A stretch of 64,000 nucleotides of DNA. It comes from Paucibacter sediminis (GTDB lineage Bacteria > Pseudomonadota > Gammaproteobacteria > Burkholderiales > Burkholderiaceae_C). The notes under the pieces were generated by a model. It was not told where the DNA came from. It searched no databases and saw nothing but the letters and a program-made list of their open reading frames with translations. Where the stretch lies: assembly GCF_030254645.1 (NCBI RefSeq), contig NZ_CP116346.1, positions 248,001-312,000 of the forward strand, given 5' to 3'. The position numbers were made by a program, and so were the translations under genes. How positions within the stretch are numbered: the first letter of the stretch is position 1; each line of letters begins with the position of its first letter. Positions 18,369 through 27,129 of the stretch are shown here, piece after piece.

Positions 18369-18912
18369 CGGCAACCCCGTCACCGCCCGAGTCGAAGCGC
18401 ATCAGCTCCGCTTTCATCAGGTTTGCGGCGAGCGCGCGCTCCCGTGCCCGACCGACCCGTAAGGCATCCAGCAGGGCCAGCAGGCGATGCAGCGCCGGGT
18501 CGGCCAGCGCGGCCAGCGGCGCGGTCCGGTAAATCGGCGAGAGCGTGGGCCCCTTGGCGCTGCCGGTGGGGTGGGCCCAGACGGGCGCTTCCCCCGGGGC
18601 CACCGTCAACTGGCTGGCCAGGGGCTCGGCGCCAAAGGCCGTCAGCACGCCGCGCTTGACCGGCCCGGGCGTGGCCGGCCAGATGTAGCGCACGCCGTGC
18701 AGCATGAACTCCAGCAGATTGGGCCTGACCGGCGACCATTCGCCGCGCCCAGGAGCCACTGCCAGGCCAGACGCCACCGCACGTTTCACGCTGGCGTGGG
18801 CCTCCGAAGCACTGATGGCCAAGGCTTCGCCCAGCGCGGCATAGGTCCAGCGCTGCGGCGGGTGTGCTGCCACCTTCAGCAGTACCAGCAGGTCTTGGGG
18901 TTTGAGTTCCAT
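18358..18912 (-). CDS. Winged-helix protein paired with the nucleotidyltransferase
   Basis: The 184-aa protein starts with a winged helix-turn-helix (LKPQDLLVLLKVAAHPPQRWTYAALGEALAISASEAHASVKRAVASGLA), like MarR or AbiEi-type regulators. A linker (RPNLLEFMLHGVRYIWPATPG) and a helical C-terminus follow. The gene overlaps the nucleotidyltransferase gene by 11 bp. Regulator plus nucleotidyltransferase is a common toxin-antitoxin-like or accessory pair beside hsdR; the regulator would be the antidote or repressor. No DNA target can be named. Confidence 0.7.
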   Translation of the reverse strand: MELKPQDLLVLLKVAAHPPQRWTYAALGEALAISASEAHASVKRAVASGLAVAPGRGEWSPVRPNLLEFMLHGVRYIWPATPGPVKRGVLTAFGAEPLASQLTVAPGEAPVWAHPTGSAKGPTLSPIYRTAPLAALADPALHRLLALLDALRVGRARERALAANLMKAELMRFDSGGDGVADES

Positions 18913-19014
18913 GGGGGAGCGATATTCGCCATTCGCGAATCACGAATATCGCCGATGGAACCGTCTTTGGGCAAGCGGGCCGTGGCGATGCAACGACCCA
19001 GCGTTGGCGGACGG

Positions 19015-19563
19015 CTACATCTTCCTGGCGGCGCCGGCCAGAGCGGCAAAGAGTTCGTTGATTGACTCTTGCAGTTGGCCCACGCCGACGTAGGTCTCGC
19101 CGGGAACTGGTGAGACCTGCTTGCTGCCCCCGTACTTCTCCTCGCCATAGCGGAAGGCCATCGAATTCGGGTCGAGAGCGGCAAGCTCATTCAGCCGGGT
19201 GGTAATCCAGTTCGGCACCTCCTGCTGATACTTCTTGCGGACGTAGGTCTTCAGGTCCGCGCCCAGCGCATCTAGCCGGTGATGGGTGCTGCTGCTGCGC
19301 AGCAGCGCCTTCAGCACCAGTTCCAGCGCATGCCTGTAGAGGAACAGCACTGGATTTGCCAGGCGGTAGTCTTCCTGTTCCTGGCGCTTGATGGCGTCGG
19401 CAAGGACATTGGCCGCGTGCAGGTACTGCTCGGCCATCTCCAGCGTGGTCGGAATGAATTCCCCACCGACAACGAATCCGTGCGGCCCAGAAAAGGCATC
19501 TTCCCGTTGATGTTCCTCTGAAAGCTCCACGAAGAGGGGAGTTTGGCCACCGACCTTAGGCAT
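19015..19563 (-). CDS. HEPN-like helical protein in the hsd operon
   Basis: The 182-aa protein is mostly helical. EMAEQYLHAANVLADAIKRQEQEDYRLANPVLFLYRHALELVLKALLRSSSTHHRLDAL has the look of a HEPN-type four-helix bundle, and RSSSTH fits the RX4H ribonuclease motif. HEPN proteins are RNases in toxin-antitoxin and abortive systems, often with nucleotidyltransferase partners. The start at 19563 overlaps the hsdS end by 8 bp. A 102-bp gap separates it from the winged-helix gene. The family call rests on pattern only and could be wrong. Confidence 0.5.
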   Translation of the reverse strand: MPKVGGQTPLFVELSEEHQREDAFSGPHGFVVGGEFIPTTLEMAEQYLHAANVLADAIKRQEQEDYRLANPVLFLYRHALELVLKALLRSSSTHHRLDALGADLKTYVRKKYQQEVPNWITTRLNELAALDPNSMAFRYGEEKYGGSKQVSPVPGETYVGVGQLQESINELFAALAGAARKM

Positions 19564-20911
19564 TGACAATGGCTCGCACGTCGATTTGGCCGGTGACGGC
19601 GGCGGCGATGAGGGCGGAGCGGCGCTCCTTGAGCAATGCGATGGCGCGCTCAGCTTCTGCTTGGAGCACGTCAAGTTTCGCAGTCTCGGAGTCGAGAAGG
19701 CGAACAACTTCAACCTGCTCATCAACGGGCGGAACTGGGAGTCGAATCTTCGCAATGAGGCCTGCGCTGAGGTTCATCTGGCTGGTCTCGTTTCCTGCGT
19801 CCCGCACATGGTCATACGCAGCCATGAAGAAGTAGCGACCAAACTCGGGAACGAGGCGACGTCCGAACCGAATCGCCGCACATGCTTGGTTGTAAGTGGC
19901 CTCTATCTCCAGAAGGGCAACACGTCCACGCGTCACTCCCTGGCCATACATTGCCATGAGCAGCGTGCCTGGCCTTGCAGTCTTCGCCGCTGAGTTTGCG
20001 AGCCCCGCCTCAGTAATGAATTCCTCGGCCTCGCGTATGGGTGCCCAGTTGATTTCGCCCGTCTTCAGCCAAGGAATCGAGCCATTCCAATACCGTGGTT
20101 CAGCCCGGTCGGGCGTCGAACCTGTTTCGATTGAAGCGAGATAGCTGAGCGCACTAACTGCCCAGTGCGTTGGCACATCGCCCAGCCACGCCACGCCGGA
20201 ATTCTTCATCGGCGCGTTGGGATTGAGTCCCTTGGTGACGGCGTGGGAAATGGTGGCCTGGCGCTTTTCGGCCAGCAGGGCGATGAGCTTTTCCTGCTCG
20301 GCAATCAGCGCGTCGATTTTGGTGGTTTCACGGTCGAGGAAGAAGACGACAGCAGCTTGCTCGTCGAGGCTCGGCAACACCACGCGGTACTTGGAAATGG
20401 CCGCCTGCGATATGCCAAGGAAGGTCGCACCAGTGCCGTTGACCTTTATGTGCTCCTGGAAGAGTCCAGTTTGCATGTAGTAGAACAAGAACTTCGGTTC
20501 GTATGTGGGCGTTGTCTCATCCGAACGCAGTGGGCGGAACAGGAGTAAATGGCTGTTCAAACACGACTTGCCTGGAAGGTCAGCAACAAAGGCAAGCTTT
20601 CCCATCGCCGCCCCATCCTTCATGAGAAGGACATCTCCGTCTTCCAACTGGATGTTGCTATCTGTCTCGTAGCGTTCATCAGAAACCCTGGGACATTCAT
20701 CCCAACGAATCTTGAACTCGGAGAAGTGCGCACTGCTAACGACATACGGACCTTCGTCTCGGTATTCATCTGCCTTGAGACCTTGCCAGCCGAGTCTGCC
20801 CTTCATTGATGAAATAGAGCCCAGCGAAATTGGGCCTCGCCAGTGAGCGGGGACGGCGCCTATCCAAGCCAGTCCACTTTCCCTGTATTCCTCATACTTT
20901 GGCAAGCTCAT
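19556..20911 (-). CDS. hsdS: Type I restriction specificity subunit HsdS
   Basis: HsdS gives the methylase and nuclease their two-part DNA target. The 451-aa protein has two target recognition domains. Each opens with a (G)xAWIGxVPxHW-like phrase ([15 protein letters not shown] near 13 and [15 protein letters not shown] near 235). Each is followed by a conserved helical spacer ([59 protein letters not shown]...[10 protein letters not shown]). The gene overlaps hsdM by 4 bp and the next gene by 8 bp. The target sequence cannot be read from the protein. Confidence 0.95.
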   Translation of the reverse strand: MSLPKYEEYRESGLAWIGAVPAHWRGPISLGSISSMKGRLGWQGLKADEYRDEGPYVVSSAHFSEFKIRWDECPRVSDERYETDSNIQLEDGDVLLMKDGAAMGKLAFVADLPGKSCLNSHLLLFRPLRSDETTPTYEPKFLFYYMQTGLFQEHIKVNGTGATFLGISQAAISKYRVVLPSLDEQAAVVFFLDRETTKIDALIAEQEKLIALLAEKRQATISHAVTKGLNPNAPMKNSGVAWLGDVPTHWAVSALSYLASIETGSTPDRAEPRYWNGSIPWLKTGEINWAPIREAEEFITEAGLANSAAKTARPGTLLMAMYGQGVTRGRVALLEIEATYNQACAAIRFGRRLVPEFGRYFFMAAYDHVRDAGNETSQMNLSAGLIAKIRLPVPPVDEQVEVVRLLDSETAKLDVLQAEAERAIALLKERRSALIAAAVTGQIDVRAIVNA

Positions 20912-22746
20912 TCCGCCAGCTCCTCCAGCATCTTCATGATGTTGGCCGTGACGGTCTTCAACTCTTCGTCGATGGCGTGCAGGCTGCGCGGCGGCTCGAA
21001 GACGTAGAAGTGCCGGTTGAACGGAATTTCGTAGCCGACCTTGCTCTTCTCTTCGTCAATCCATGCGTCCGGCGCGTGCGGCAGCACCTCGCGCTCGAAG
21101 TAGGCCTGGATGTCCTCGCCCAGCGGTACGTTCTCGGTGTCGCGCTGCGCGCTGTCGGCCTGGGGCTTGCCCTTTTGCTTGCCCTTGAGGCCCAGCACGA
21201 CCTGACCCTTGTCATCCCGTAGCGGGCGCTCTACCGTGATGGTGGTGTAGCCGAAGTCCTCATTCCTGAAGATGCGGGCGATGGGCACGCGCTTGAGCTG
21301 ACCACCTTCCGGAACGTCGGGCGCAGACGCTCCAGTGGGCAACACCCACTGACCGGATACGTTGCCCTGCGCGTCCATGACGGTTAGCAGCTCGGCCTCC
21401 ATGAACTCGCCGAACAGGCGGGTCACGGTGGCAATGTGGGCCTCGCTCATCTCCTTGCGCTTACTGCCCAGACTCTTGCGCATCTTCTGCCAGAAAGAGC
21501 TTGCGTCTATGAGTTGCACGAAGCCCTTGCGGTCTTCCACCTTCTTGTTGGAGAGAATCCATACGTAGGTGGCGATGCCGGTGTTGTAGAACATGTCAGT
21601 AGGCAGGCCAACGATGGCCTCCACCAGGTCGTTCTCCAGCACGTAGCGGCGGATTTCGCTCTCGCCGCTGCCGGCGCCGCCCGTGAACAGGGGCGAGCCG
21701 TTCAGGACGATGCCAAAGCGGCTACCGCCATCCTTGGCCGGGCGCATCTTGGACAGCAGGTGCATCAGGAACAGCATTGAGCCGTCGCTGACGCGCGGCA
21801 GGCCGGGGCCGAAGCGCCCGTCGAAGCCCTTTTGCTCGTGCTCCTGGCGAACGACCTTCTCGACTTTCTTCCACTCCACGCCGAAGGGCGGGTTGGACAG
21901 CATGTAGTCGAACTTGGTGTGGGCGTGGCCATCGTCGCTGAGCGTGTTGCCGACGACGATGTTCTCCACCGGCTGGCCCTTGATGAGCATGTCCGCCTTG
22001 CAGATGGCGTAGCTCTCGTCGTTCAGCTCCTGGCCGTACATGGTCAAGCGTGCCTGCGGGTTGTGCTCCAGCAGGTACTCGCCCGCGACCGAGAGCATGC
22101 CGCCGGTGCCGGCCGTTGGGTCGTAGATGGTGCGGACCACAGCATTGCCCGGCGTGAGCACGTCATCGTCCTCGATAAACAGCAGGTCTACCATCAAGCG
22201 GATGACCTCGCGCGGGGTGAAGTGCTCCCCGGCAGTTTCATTGCTGATTTCGGCGAACTTGCGAATCAGCTCCTCGAACACCGCGCCCATGCTGGCGTTG
22301 TCCACGGCCTCAGGGTGCAGGTCGATATTGGCGAACTTCTCGACGACCAGGTAGAGCAGGTTGGCCTTGGCCAGGCGCTCGACCTGGGTGTAGAAGTCAA
22401 AGCGCTCGAAGATGTCTCGGGCGGCCGGTGAGAAAGCCTGGACGTAGGCGTACAGGTTCTGCCGGATGTGGTCTTGGTCACCCAGCAGCTTGACCAGGTC
22501 CAGCGGGGAGCTGTTGTAGAAGCTGGTGCCCGACTTGCGCAGCAGGAAGGGGTCGGGGTTCAGCCCCGCTTTGGTCTTGGCCGCGAACTCGGCCAGCACG
22601 GCGGGCTTGGTGGCTTCCAGGACGCAGTCCAGCCGGCGCAGGACGGTGAAGGGCAGGATGACGCGGCCGTATTCGGATTGCTTGTAGTCGCCTCGCAGGA
22701 GGTCGGCGACGGACCAGATGAAGGACGACAGCGCTTGGTGATTCAT
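20908..22746 (-). CDS. hsdM: Type I DNA methyltransferase subunit HsdM
   Basis: HsdM is the adenine methylase of the system and protects host sites. The 612-aa protein has the N-terminal helical domain ([32 protein letters not shown]), the SAM-binding motif [11 protein letters not shown] and the catalytic motif IV NPPFG (N6-adenine type). The [15 protein letters not shown] segment is typical. The start at 22746 (MNHQALSSF) matches the family; upstream codons do not. It is the first gene of the order hsdM-hsdS-HEPN-like-wHTH-NTase-hsdR on the minus strand. Confidence 0.96.
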   Translation of the reverse strand: MNHQALSSFIWSVADLLRGDYKQSEYGRVILPFTVLRRLDCVLEATKPAVLAEFAAKTKAGLNPDPFLLRKSGTSFYNSSPLDLVKLLGDQDHIRQNLYAYVQAFSPAARDIFERFDFYTQVERLAKANLLYLVVEKFANIDLHPEAVDNASMGAVFEELIRKFAEISNETAGEHFTPREVIRLMVDLLFIEDDDVLTPGNAVVRTIYDPTAGTGGMLSVAGEYLLEHNPQARLTMYGQELNDESYAICKADMLIKGQPVENIVVGNTLSDDGHAHTKFDYMLSNPPFGVEWKKVEKVVRQEHEQKGFDGRFGPGLPRVSDGSMLFLMHLLSKMRPAKDGGSRFGIVLNGSPLFTGGAGSGESEIRRYVLENDLVEAIVGLPTDMFYNTGIATYVWILSNKKVEDRKGFVQLIDASSFWQKMRKSLGSKRKEMSEAHIATVTRLFGEFMEAELLTVMDAQGNVSGQWVLPTGASAPDVPEGGQLKRVPIARIFRNEDFGYTTITVERPLRDDKGQVVLGLKGKQKGKPQADSAQRDTENVPLGEDIQAYFEREVLPHAPDAWIDEEKSKVGYEIPFNRHFYVFEPPRSLHAIDEELKTVTANIMKMLEELAE

Positions 22747-23272
22747 GGACTCCCTAGATGGCCAGAGGCAGCAGCCTCCACAACCGGTGGATTTTCGCCG
22801 CAAAGCTGGCGACCTTATCGTGCGGATATCCCAGGTGCGGCGGCGTAGGGTATCCAAGCAATGGGCGCTTGCTGGTTGCCGACGCTAAGCGCTGCTGCGG
22901 GTGTGACTTCGCCGGCGGATATGGCGCCCCTGGGCGCTCAGGTCGGCCAAATCGCGCGAAATGCTTCCGCCGAAGAACTAACGGAGACGGAGTGCCAAGA
23001 ATCCAGTATTCGTGCGGCCTGGCGGCCCGTTGAAGCCGGTCAACCGTCATGGGAAGCAGGAAACAGTGGGAAAAGTTGCGCGTGGTTTTCGGCCGGCAAT
23101 TGGGAAATTGGGGGAATTAGCGGGAACAGCGGACTGATTTTCCGGTCAACCGTCATGGAACTACTGGGAAACAGCAGGAATCCGTTGGCGATGAGCAGCC
23201 TCGCTGACGCGCTCTTGCCCGGCTCACCCGCCCATGGGCGCCATCGTGGCGAGATTCATCGCCAAGGATTCG
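22747..23272. other. Non-coding region with direct repeats between hsdM and the TrfA-like gene
   Basis: No credible gene lies in these 526 bp. A 17-bp repeat, ccggtcaaccgtcatgg, occurs at 23036-23052 and 23142-23158. Each copy is followed by a looser repeat of the form ggaaacagYRggaa, and a related gggaacagcgga lies between them. Direct repeats just past the 3' end of a TrfA-like gene could be initiator-binding iterons of a replication origin. The same region must also hold the hsd promoter. Confidence 0.5.
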
Positions 23273-24547
23273 TCAGTCGGCAAAACCAAGCTGCGCTTGG
23301 GTGCCATCTGCGCCAGCGGATGTGTCTCGCCCCGTTGATTTCGCAGGCTGCGGTAGCTTTCGCCAGTGAACCTGGTCGCCCTTGAGTGACCACCCCTTGT
23401 CGATGATGCCCTCGTCACTAAGCTGCGTCAGCGACTTGCCCAGCATCTCTCGGAATGTCTTGTCATTTGCTTCGGAGCCGCAACGCGCCCGCAGGTCGTC
23501 AATGCGCCAAGGAATCAAGCGCGACTGGCTACGCACATAGCCATAGAGCCAGGTGCTCAGCCCCTCGGACAACCTCTTGCGTACCTGGAGGTCCAGCCAG
23601 ACTTCCGGTTGTCCGAGAAACAGCCGCACGATGTCCCGGTCGAGCGCCACGGACCATTCGCCATGCTGAGGGTGTTCGAAACGCTGGACCAGTTGCACCG
23701 TGAATCCGGAGACCTCGATGGTGGCGCGCTGCAGGCGCTGGATGGTCCTCTTCAAGAGCGCACGCCGTTGACCGTTGTAAGCACCCCAGAGCGCATCGGT
23801 CATGCTGACCACGCTAAAGCAAGCCTGCTTGCCAACGCGGTAGTCGCGGCACAGGTTCAGCAGCGCCATGAAGACCAGCCCGTCACCTTGCCGCAATTCC
23901 GGGCCGACATAGCGCGGCCCGTCGGCCGACCTCGCATCGAGCTGAAATTCCAGATGCGGCGCTCGCAGTGCAGAGCGGCTCTTCACGTGGAAGAGCCTGT
24001 CGCAGAAGAAGTTCCGAGGGCTGATGAGCTGGCGCTGCGAATGCTTGGGGATGAAGTCCCGCGCTAGCGCTGCCTCGAGCACTTCCAACTCCGATGAGAT
24101 GTGCTGAATGCCCTGCAAGACCTCGTTAGCATCCCCCTCCTTCGTGCGGAGCTCGCCTTGCAGGCCCTCAAGCTGCCGTCGCCGCCCACGAATCTCCATT
24201 TCCCGGGGCAGCCGCAGGTCGCGCGCCCGGTCTCGACTCGGGTCGAGCAGACGAGTGGAGGGGAATGCCACTGACGGCGGGGCGCTCGCAGGCATTGACG
24301 AAGCACCCGAGTTCCGAGGGGCCCTGGTGGGCGCTGCCAGTTCTTCCCTTAGAACGTCCAGCCGGCTTTTGAGCATGCCTGTCCGCCGTCGTTGAGGGGC
24401 CGAGGCAAATGCGTCAGCTGCTGCGCCTGAATGGATGCCTGCATCGCGGACCTCTTCCAAGAGGCCTTGGGCTGGTGCGGTTGCGCCGACGATGGGGCCG
24501 GCGCGCATGATTTTTCTGACGGTTCTCGTCGAGACCTTTGCCGACAT
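23273..24547 (-). CDS. TrfA-like plasmid replication initiator
   Basis: The C-terminal 270 residues follow RK2 TrfA in order: RNFFCDRLFHVKSR, GPELRQGDGLVFMALLNLCRDYRVGKQACFSVVSMTDALWGAYNGQRRALLKRTIQRLQRATIEV, then VQLVQRFEHP, VALDRDIVRLF and LSTWLYGYVRSQSRLIPWRIDDLRARCGS. They end with a last winged-helix phrase (LSDEGIIDKGWSLKGDQVHWRK). TrfA binds iterons, opens the origin and recruits DnaB. The N-terminal 150 residues are helical and not recognised. The start at 24547 has AGGA upstream and gives 424 aa. An initiator in an integrated element suggests replication after excision, or plasmid ancestry. It is divergent from the 214-aa orphan. Confidence 0.8.
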   Translation of the reverse strand: MSAKVSTRTVRKIMRAGPIVGATAPAQGLLEEVRDAGIHSGAAADAFASAPQRRRTGMLKSRLDVLREELAAPTRAPRNSGASSMPASAPPSVAFPSTRLLDPSRDRARDLRLPREMEIRGRRRQLEGLQGELRTKEGDANEVLQGIQHISSELEVLEAALARDFIPKHSQRQLISPRNFFCDRLFHVKSRSALRAPHLEFQLDARSADGPRYVGPELRQGDGLVFMALLNLCRDYRVGKQACFSVVSMTDALWGAYNGQRRALLKRTIQRLQRATIEVSGFTVQLVQRFEHPQHGEWSVALDRDIVRLFLGQPEVWLDLQVRKRLSEGLSTWLYGYVRSQSRLIPWRIDDLRARCGSEANDKTFREMLGKSLTQLSDEGIIDKGWSLKGDQVHWRKLPQPAKSTGRDTSAGADGTQAQLGFAD

Positions 24548-24708
24548 GACTTGTCCTGCAGTTGATGACAGTCCGTCTAGCGCAAGAGGTTTATTCGGCA
24601 GCTGACGCCGGCCTGCCGAAGGCTGGTGCCGGTAGGTCGTCAGCAGCGTTTTGCAGGTCCATCGCGCATCGTCGCTATACGGAGTTCCAAGGCCATTTTT
24701 AGGAACCC

Positions 24709-25353
24709 ATGTCCACATTTGACGAAATCGACCCCAGCGCAGCGCTACGCATCGGCAGCGTGCTCGACCCCGAATCCATTTGCAGCGACGCAGGCATCGC
24801 GACTGAAGGCGTCGACTTGGCGGGATATTGCTTATCCATCTGGACACCGTCAGGCGTCGCCGAAGCGTTCGCCAGCCTGGGAACAGCGGGGGCGCGCATG
24901 AAGCAGCAACTTGACGTACTCGAGTCGCATGACGGAACGGGCCGGATTGCACTGCTCGTCGTGCAGGCTGGAACGGCTCAGATTCGCATGGTCATGCCAT
25001 TCGCCGACGAAGCCGTACAGAAGTACCTCGCCGACTGCTCCAAGCGCGGTCGCCTCCGTCTCTGGCTCGACAACGATGCCACGCAGAAGGTCAGCATCGT
25101 GGACCTGCCGGGCGGTGTGCGCGCGCCAGCATTGCTGAAGCGACTGATAAAGGAGGCCGCTGGCGATTCATGTGACCACCGCGCGCTGCTCGACCTCGGC
25201 CGTGCGCTACATCCGCTCAACGGCGTGCGGTCGCTGATTTCGGACGCTGCGGTGAACCAGGCCATGACGGTACTGGTGTCTCAGGACCTCAAGAACGAAA
25301 TTGAAGGGGGTACGCTGGCTGGAGTGACAGTTGTGAGGCGGCGCTTGCACTGA
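24709..25353 (+). CDS. Hypothetical 214-aa protein divergent from the TrfA-like gene
   Basis: The ATG at 24709 follows an AGGA site. The protein has no signal peptide or membrane segment. It reads as alternating strands and helices (YCLSIWTPSGVAEAFASL, RIALLVVQAGTAQIRMVMPFADEAVQKYLADCSKRGRLRLWLDNDATQKVSIVDLP), ending in a helical part. I do not recognise it. It starts 161 bp from the TrfA-like gene on the opposite strand, so the two may share a control region. A copy-number or partition role is possible but unsupported. Confidence 0.65.
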   Translation: MSTFDEIDPSAALRIGSVLDPESICSDAGIATEGVDLAGYCLSIWTPSGVAEAFASLGTAGARMKQQLDVLESHDGTGRIALLVVQAGTAQIRMVMPFADEAVQKYLADCSKRGRLRLWLDNDATQKVSIVDLPGGVRAPALLKRLIKEAAGDSCDHRALLDLGRALHPLNGVRSLISDAAVNQAMTVLVSQDLKNEIEGGTLAGVTVVRRRLH

Positions 25354-25551
25354 ACGAGCGGCTATCGGCACAGTCTTGCCACTGGGGAAATTCAAGAGGG
25401 GTGCGCTTCGGCGTACCCCTTTCCATTTCGGACACGACCATGCTGGAATGCCGAGATGAACTGACCATGTAGACCAGTCGACCGCTTCGCGGTGGCCTTG
25501 CCGGCCGCACCAAGCTGAAAGCTGACGCCCCAGATGGTCAGGCTGTATGAC

Positions 25552-26352
25552 CTAGTCTTCTGGGTCGTAGGTAAGCAGCGTGACCTTGTATCCATCGTCC
25601 TGCACAAGCGTCTGTTCGTACAAGGAATCGGGCAGCGCGCCTTCTCCCTTGGAATCGTCAAGCCACCAGTGCGAATCAATTTCGTTCCAGTCGTCCATGC
25701 TGCTAGTGCCGAGCCGGCTTAGGCTCTTGGCAGGCAACGGCGAATCCTTCCGGACCGTCAACCGCGCGCTGAAGTACTCGCTGAAGTTGGTGTAACGGAC
25801 CTTGTTCTCGTGCGAGAACACGACGGCATAGGCAAGCTCACTGCGCTCGATGATGCGGCGAATCGTCGACTCCATGCTTGTGCCAAATGCGTCTCGCGCC
25901 CGAATGACGTCGGCAAGGTCGAACTCGCGAGAGGGGCTGCATTCGCGGGCAAGCAGGGCCTGCGGCATGAGAAGCTCAGCGGAAAAGCGATTAGCTTCGA
26001 GCTCCCACCCAGCCTTTGTGGTCTTCAGGTCATCAGCTGAGCAATTGAAGGTTGCCTGACGATGCCACGGCAACAGGAAATGGCCCAGCTCGTGACCTAT
26101 CGTGAATCTTTGGCGCGGTCGGGGAACGCTGGAGTTGTAGAAGATGTGTCCGTCGGACTTCTCGAGGTTTGTGATGAGCGTGCCTTCGAAACCAGTCGAT
26201 TCAATCGAGGCAATCTTTGAGATACCTGCCAAGCGAGCAATTTCCTCGATGGGTACCGGGACCGGCATCTGAGGGTTCTGCCGCATGATTTCGGCGACGA
26301 GTTGTTCTGGCCGCGTGAGGTCGGCCAACTCTACAAGGTCAAGCTCCACCAT
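25552..26352 (-). CDS. ImmA/IrrE-family metallopeptidase
   Basis: The 266-aa protein carries the zinc-peptidase motif TIGHELGHFLL (HExxH at 87-91) and a downstream Glu in WELEANRFSAELLMP, as in ImmA/IrrE. Such peptidases cut a partner XRE repressor after DNA damage or another cue, releasing element or defence genes. Its start overlaps the end of the XRE gene by 14 bp, so the two are co-translated. The C-terminal 100 residues probably sense the signal. The likely target is the neighbouring regulator, and hence the divergent ubiquitin-like operon. Confidence 0.88.
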   Translation of the reverse strand: MVELDLVELADLTRPEQLVAEIMRQNPQMPVPVPIEEIARLAGISKIASIESTGFEGTLITNLEKSDGHIFYNSSVPRPRQRFTIGHELGHFLLPWHRQATFNCSADDLKTTKAGWELEANRFSAELLMPQALLARECSPSREFDLADVIRARDAFGTSMESTIRRIIERSELAYAVVFSHENKVRYTNFSEYFSARLTVRKDSPLPAKSLSRLGTSSMDDWNEIDSHWWLDDSKGEGALPDSLYEQTLVQDDGYKVTLLTYDPED

Positions 26353-26677
26353 CTCCCTGAATCCTCTTCTTCTTAAAGAGGTCCAGAGTTTGCTTCAAGA
26401 CGGCCTGCTCGTCCTCCGAAAGCGACTTGAAGTCGCGAAAGAACTGATGAGCTTCTACGTCATCTAGAGATTCTTCGCTGTCGGCGTCCGCCAAATAGGT
26501 CAAAGGAACTGCGAAGTTGGCGGCTAGGCCTTTAAGTAGGTCCATTGAAGGGTTGCCACTCGCGCCCTTCTCAAGTTGCCAGATGTGAGTCTTCGAGACT
26601 CCCACTGCTGTTGCTACGTCCTGGAGCGATTGCCCCTTCCGAAGCCGAAGCTCCGCCAGCTTGGCACCAAGCGACAT
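26339..26677 (-). CDS. XRE-family repressor partnered with ImmA
   Basis: The 112-aa protein has an N-terminal helix-turn-helix (LAELRLRKGQSLQDVATAVGVSKTHIWQLEKGASGNPSMDLLKGLA) and a short acidic-helical C-terminus (EESLDDVEAHQFFRDFKSLSEDEQAVLKQTLDLFKKK), as in ImmR-type regulators. It is co-translated with the peptidase gene. Inverted-repeat half sites in the 176-bp region shared with the ubiquitin-like operon are probable operators, so it likely represses both directions until cleaved. Confidence 0.88.
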   Translation of the reverse strand: MSLGAKLAELRLRKGQSLQDVATAVGVSKTHIWQLEKGASGNPSMDLLKGLAANFAVPLTYLADADSEESLDDVEAHQFFRDFKSLSEDEQAVLKQTLDLFKKKRIQGDGGA

Positions 26678-26728
26678 GCGCGTTCCCCTGCCTACAAACA
26701 GTTCTCAGTTGCGGAAATTCTAGTCTAC

Positions 26729-26789
26729 GAACGATGTGTTCGCTGTAGTTGACAAGTAGAAATCGTTCATTTAATCTAACGATGCGTTC
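26729..26789 (+). promoter_or_regulatory. Promoter of the ubiquitin-like operon with flanking operator-like repeats
   Basis: TTGACA (26749-26754), a 17-bp spacer and TAATCT (26772-26777) make a good sigma-70 promoter, about 77 bp ahead of the Ubl start. gaacgatgtgttc (26729-26741, GAAC/GTTC dyad) lies just upstream of the -35 box. taacgatgcgttc (26777-26789) covers the end of the -10 box and the start point. The shared acgatg.gttc core suggests two sites for one dimeric repressor, probably the adjacent XRE protein. Confidence 0.65.
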
Positions 26790-26853
26790 TTAAATCAGGC
26801 TCCCTGGCCACTGCAGTCCGCACGGCCGCCATCAGACTCAAGAGGTACCCTGC

Positions 26854-27129
26854 ATGTCCATCGAACCTTCCGTTCATCAAGACGACGCCTCCAAAGGTAA
26901 GGAGAAGTCGTTCGACATCGTCATCAACGGTCAGCAAGAGACCGTGAAGGACAACCACCTGACGTACGAACAGGTGGTGCGCCTGGCCTTCCCCGGCGGG
27001 CCGTTCGACATCCTGTACTCCGTCACCTACGCCAACCCGCATGGCCATGACGGCACCCTGGCTCCGGGCCAGAAGGTAACCGTCAAGGATGGGATGAGCT
27101 TCAATGTCGTCAAAACCAACCGCTCCTGA
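26854..27129 (+). CDS. Ubiquitin-like (multiubiquitin-family) protein
   Basis: The 91-aa protein has one beta-grasp ubiquitin-like domain: KSFDIVINGQQETVKDNHLTYEQVVRLAFPGGPFDILYSVTYANPHGHDGTLAPGQKVTVKDGMSFNVV. Bacterial multiubiquitin-family proteins have this phrase pattern and end a few residues after FxV, here KTNRS, without a di-glycine. They are modifiers in operons with an E1-like enzyme. It has an AGAGG site and is the first gene after the operator-bearing promoter. Its 3' end overlaps the E1 gene by 26 bp. With no Gly-Gly end, how or whether it is conjugated is open. Confidence 0.8.
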   Translation: MSIEPSVHQDDASKGKEKSFDIVINGQQETVKDNHLTYEQVVRLAFPGGPFDILYSVTYANPHGHDGTLAPGQKVTVKDGMSFNVVKTNRS

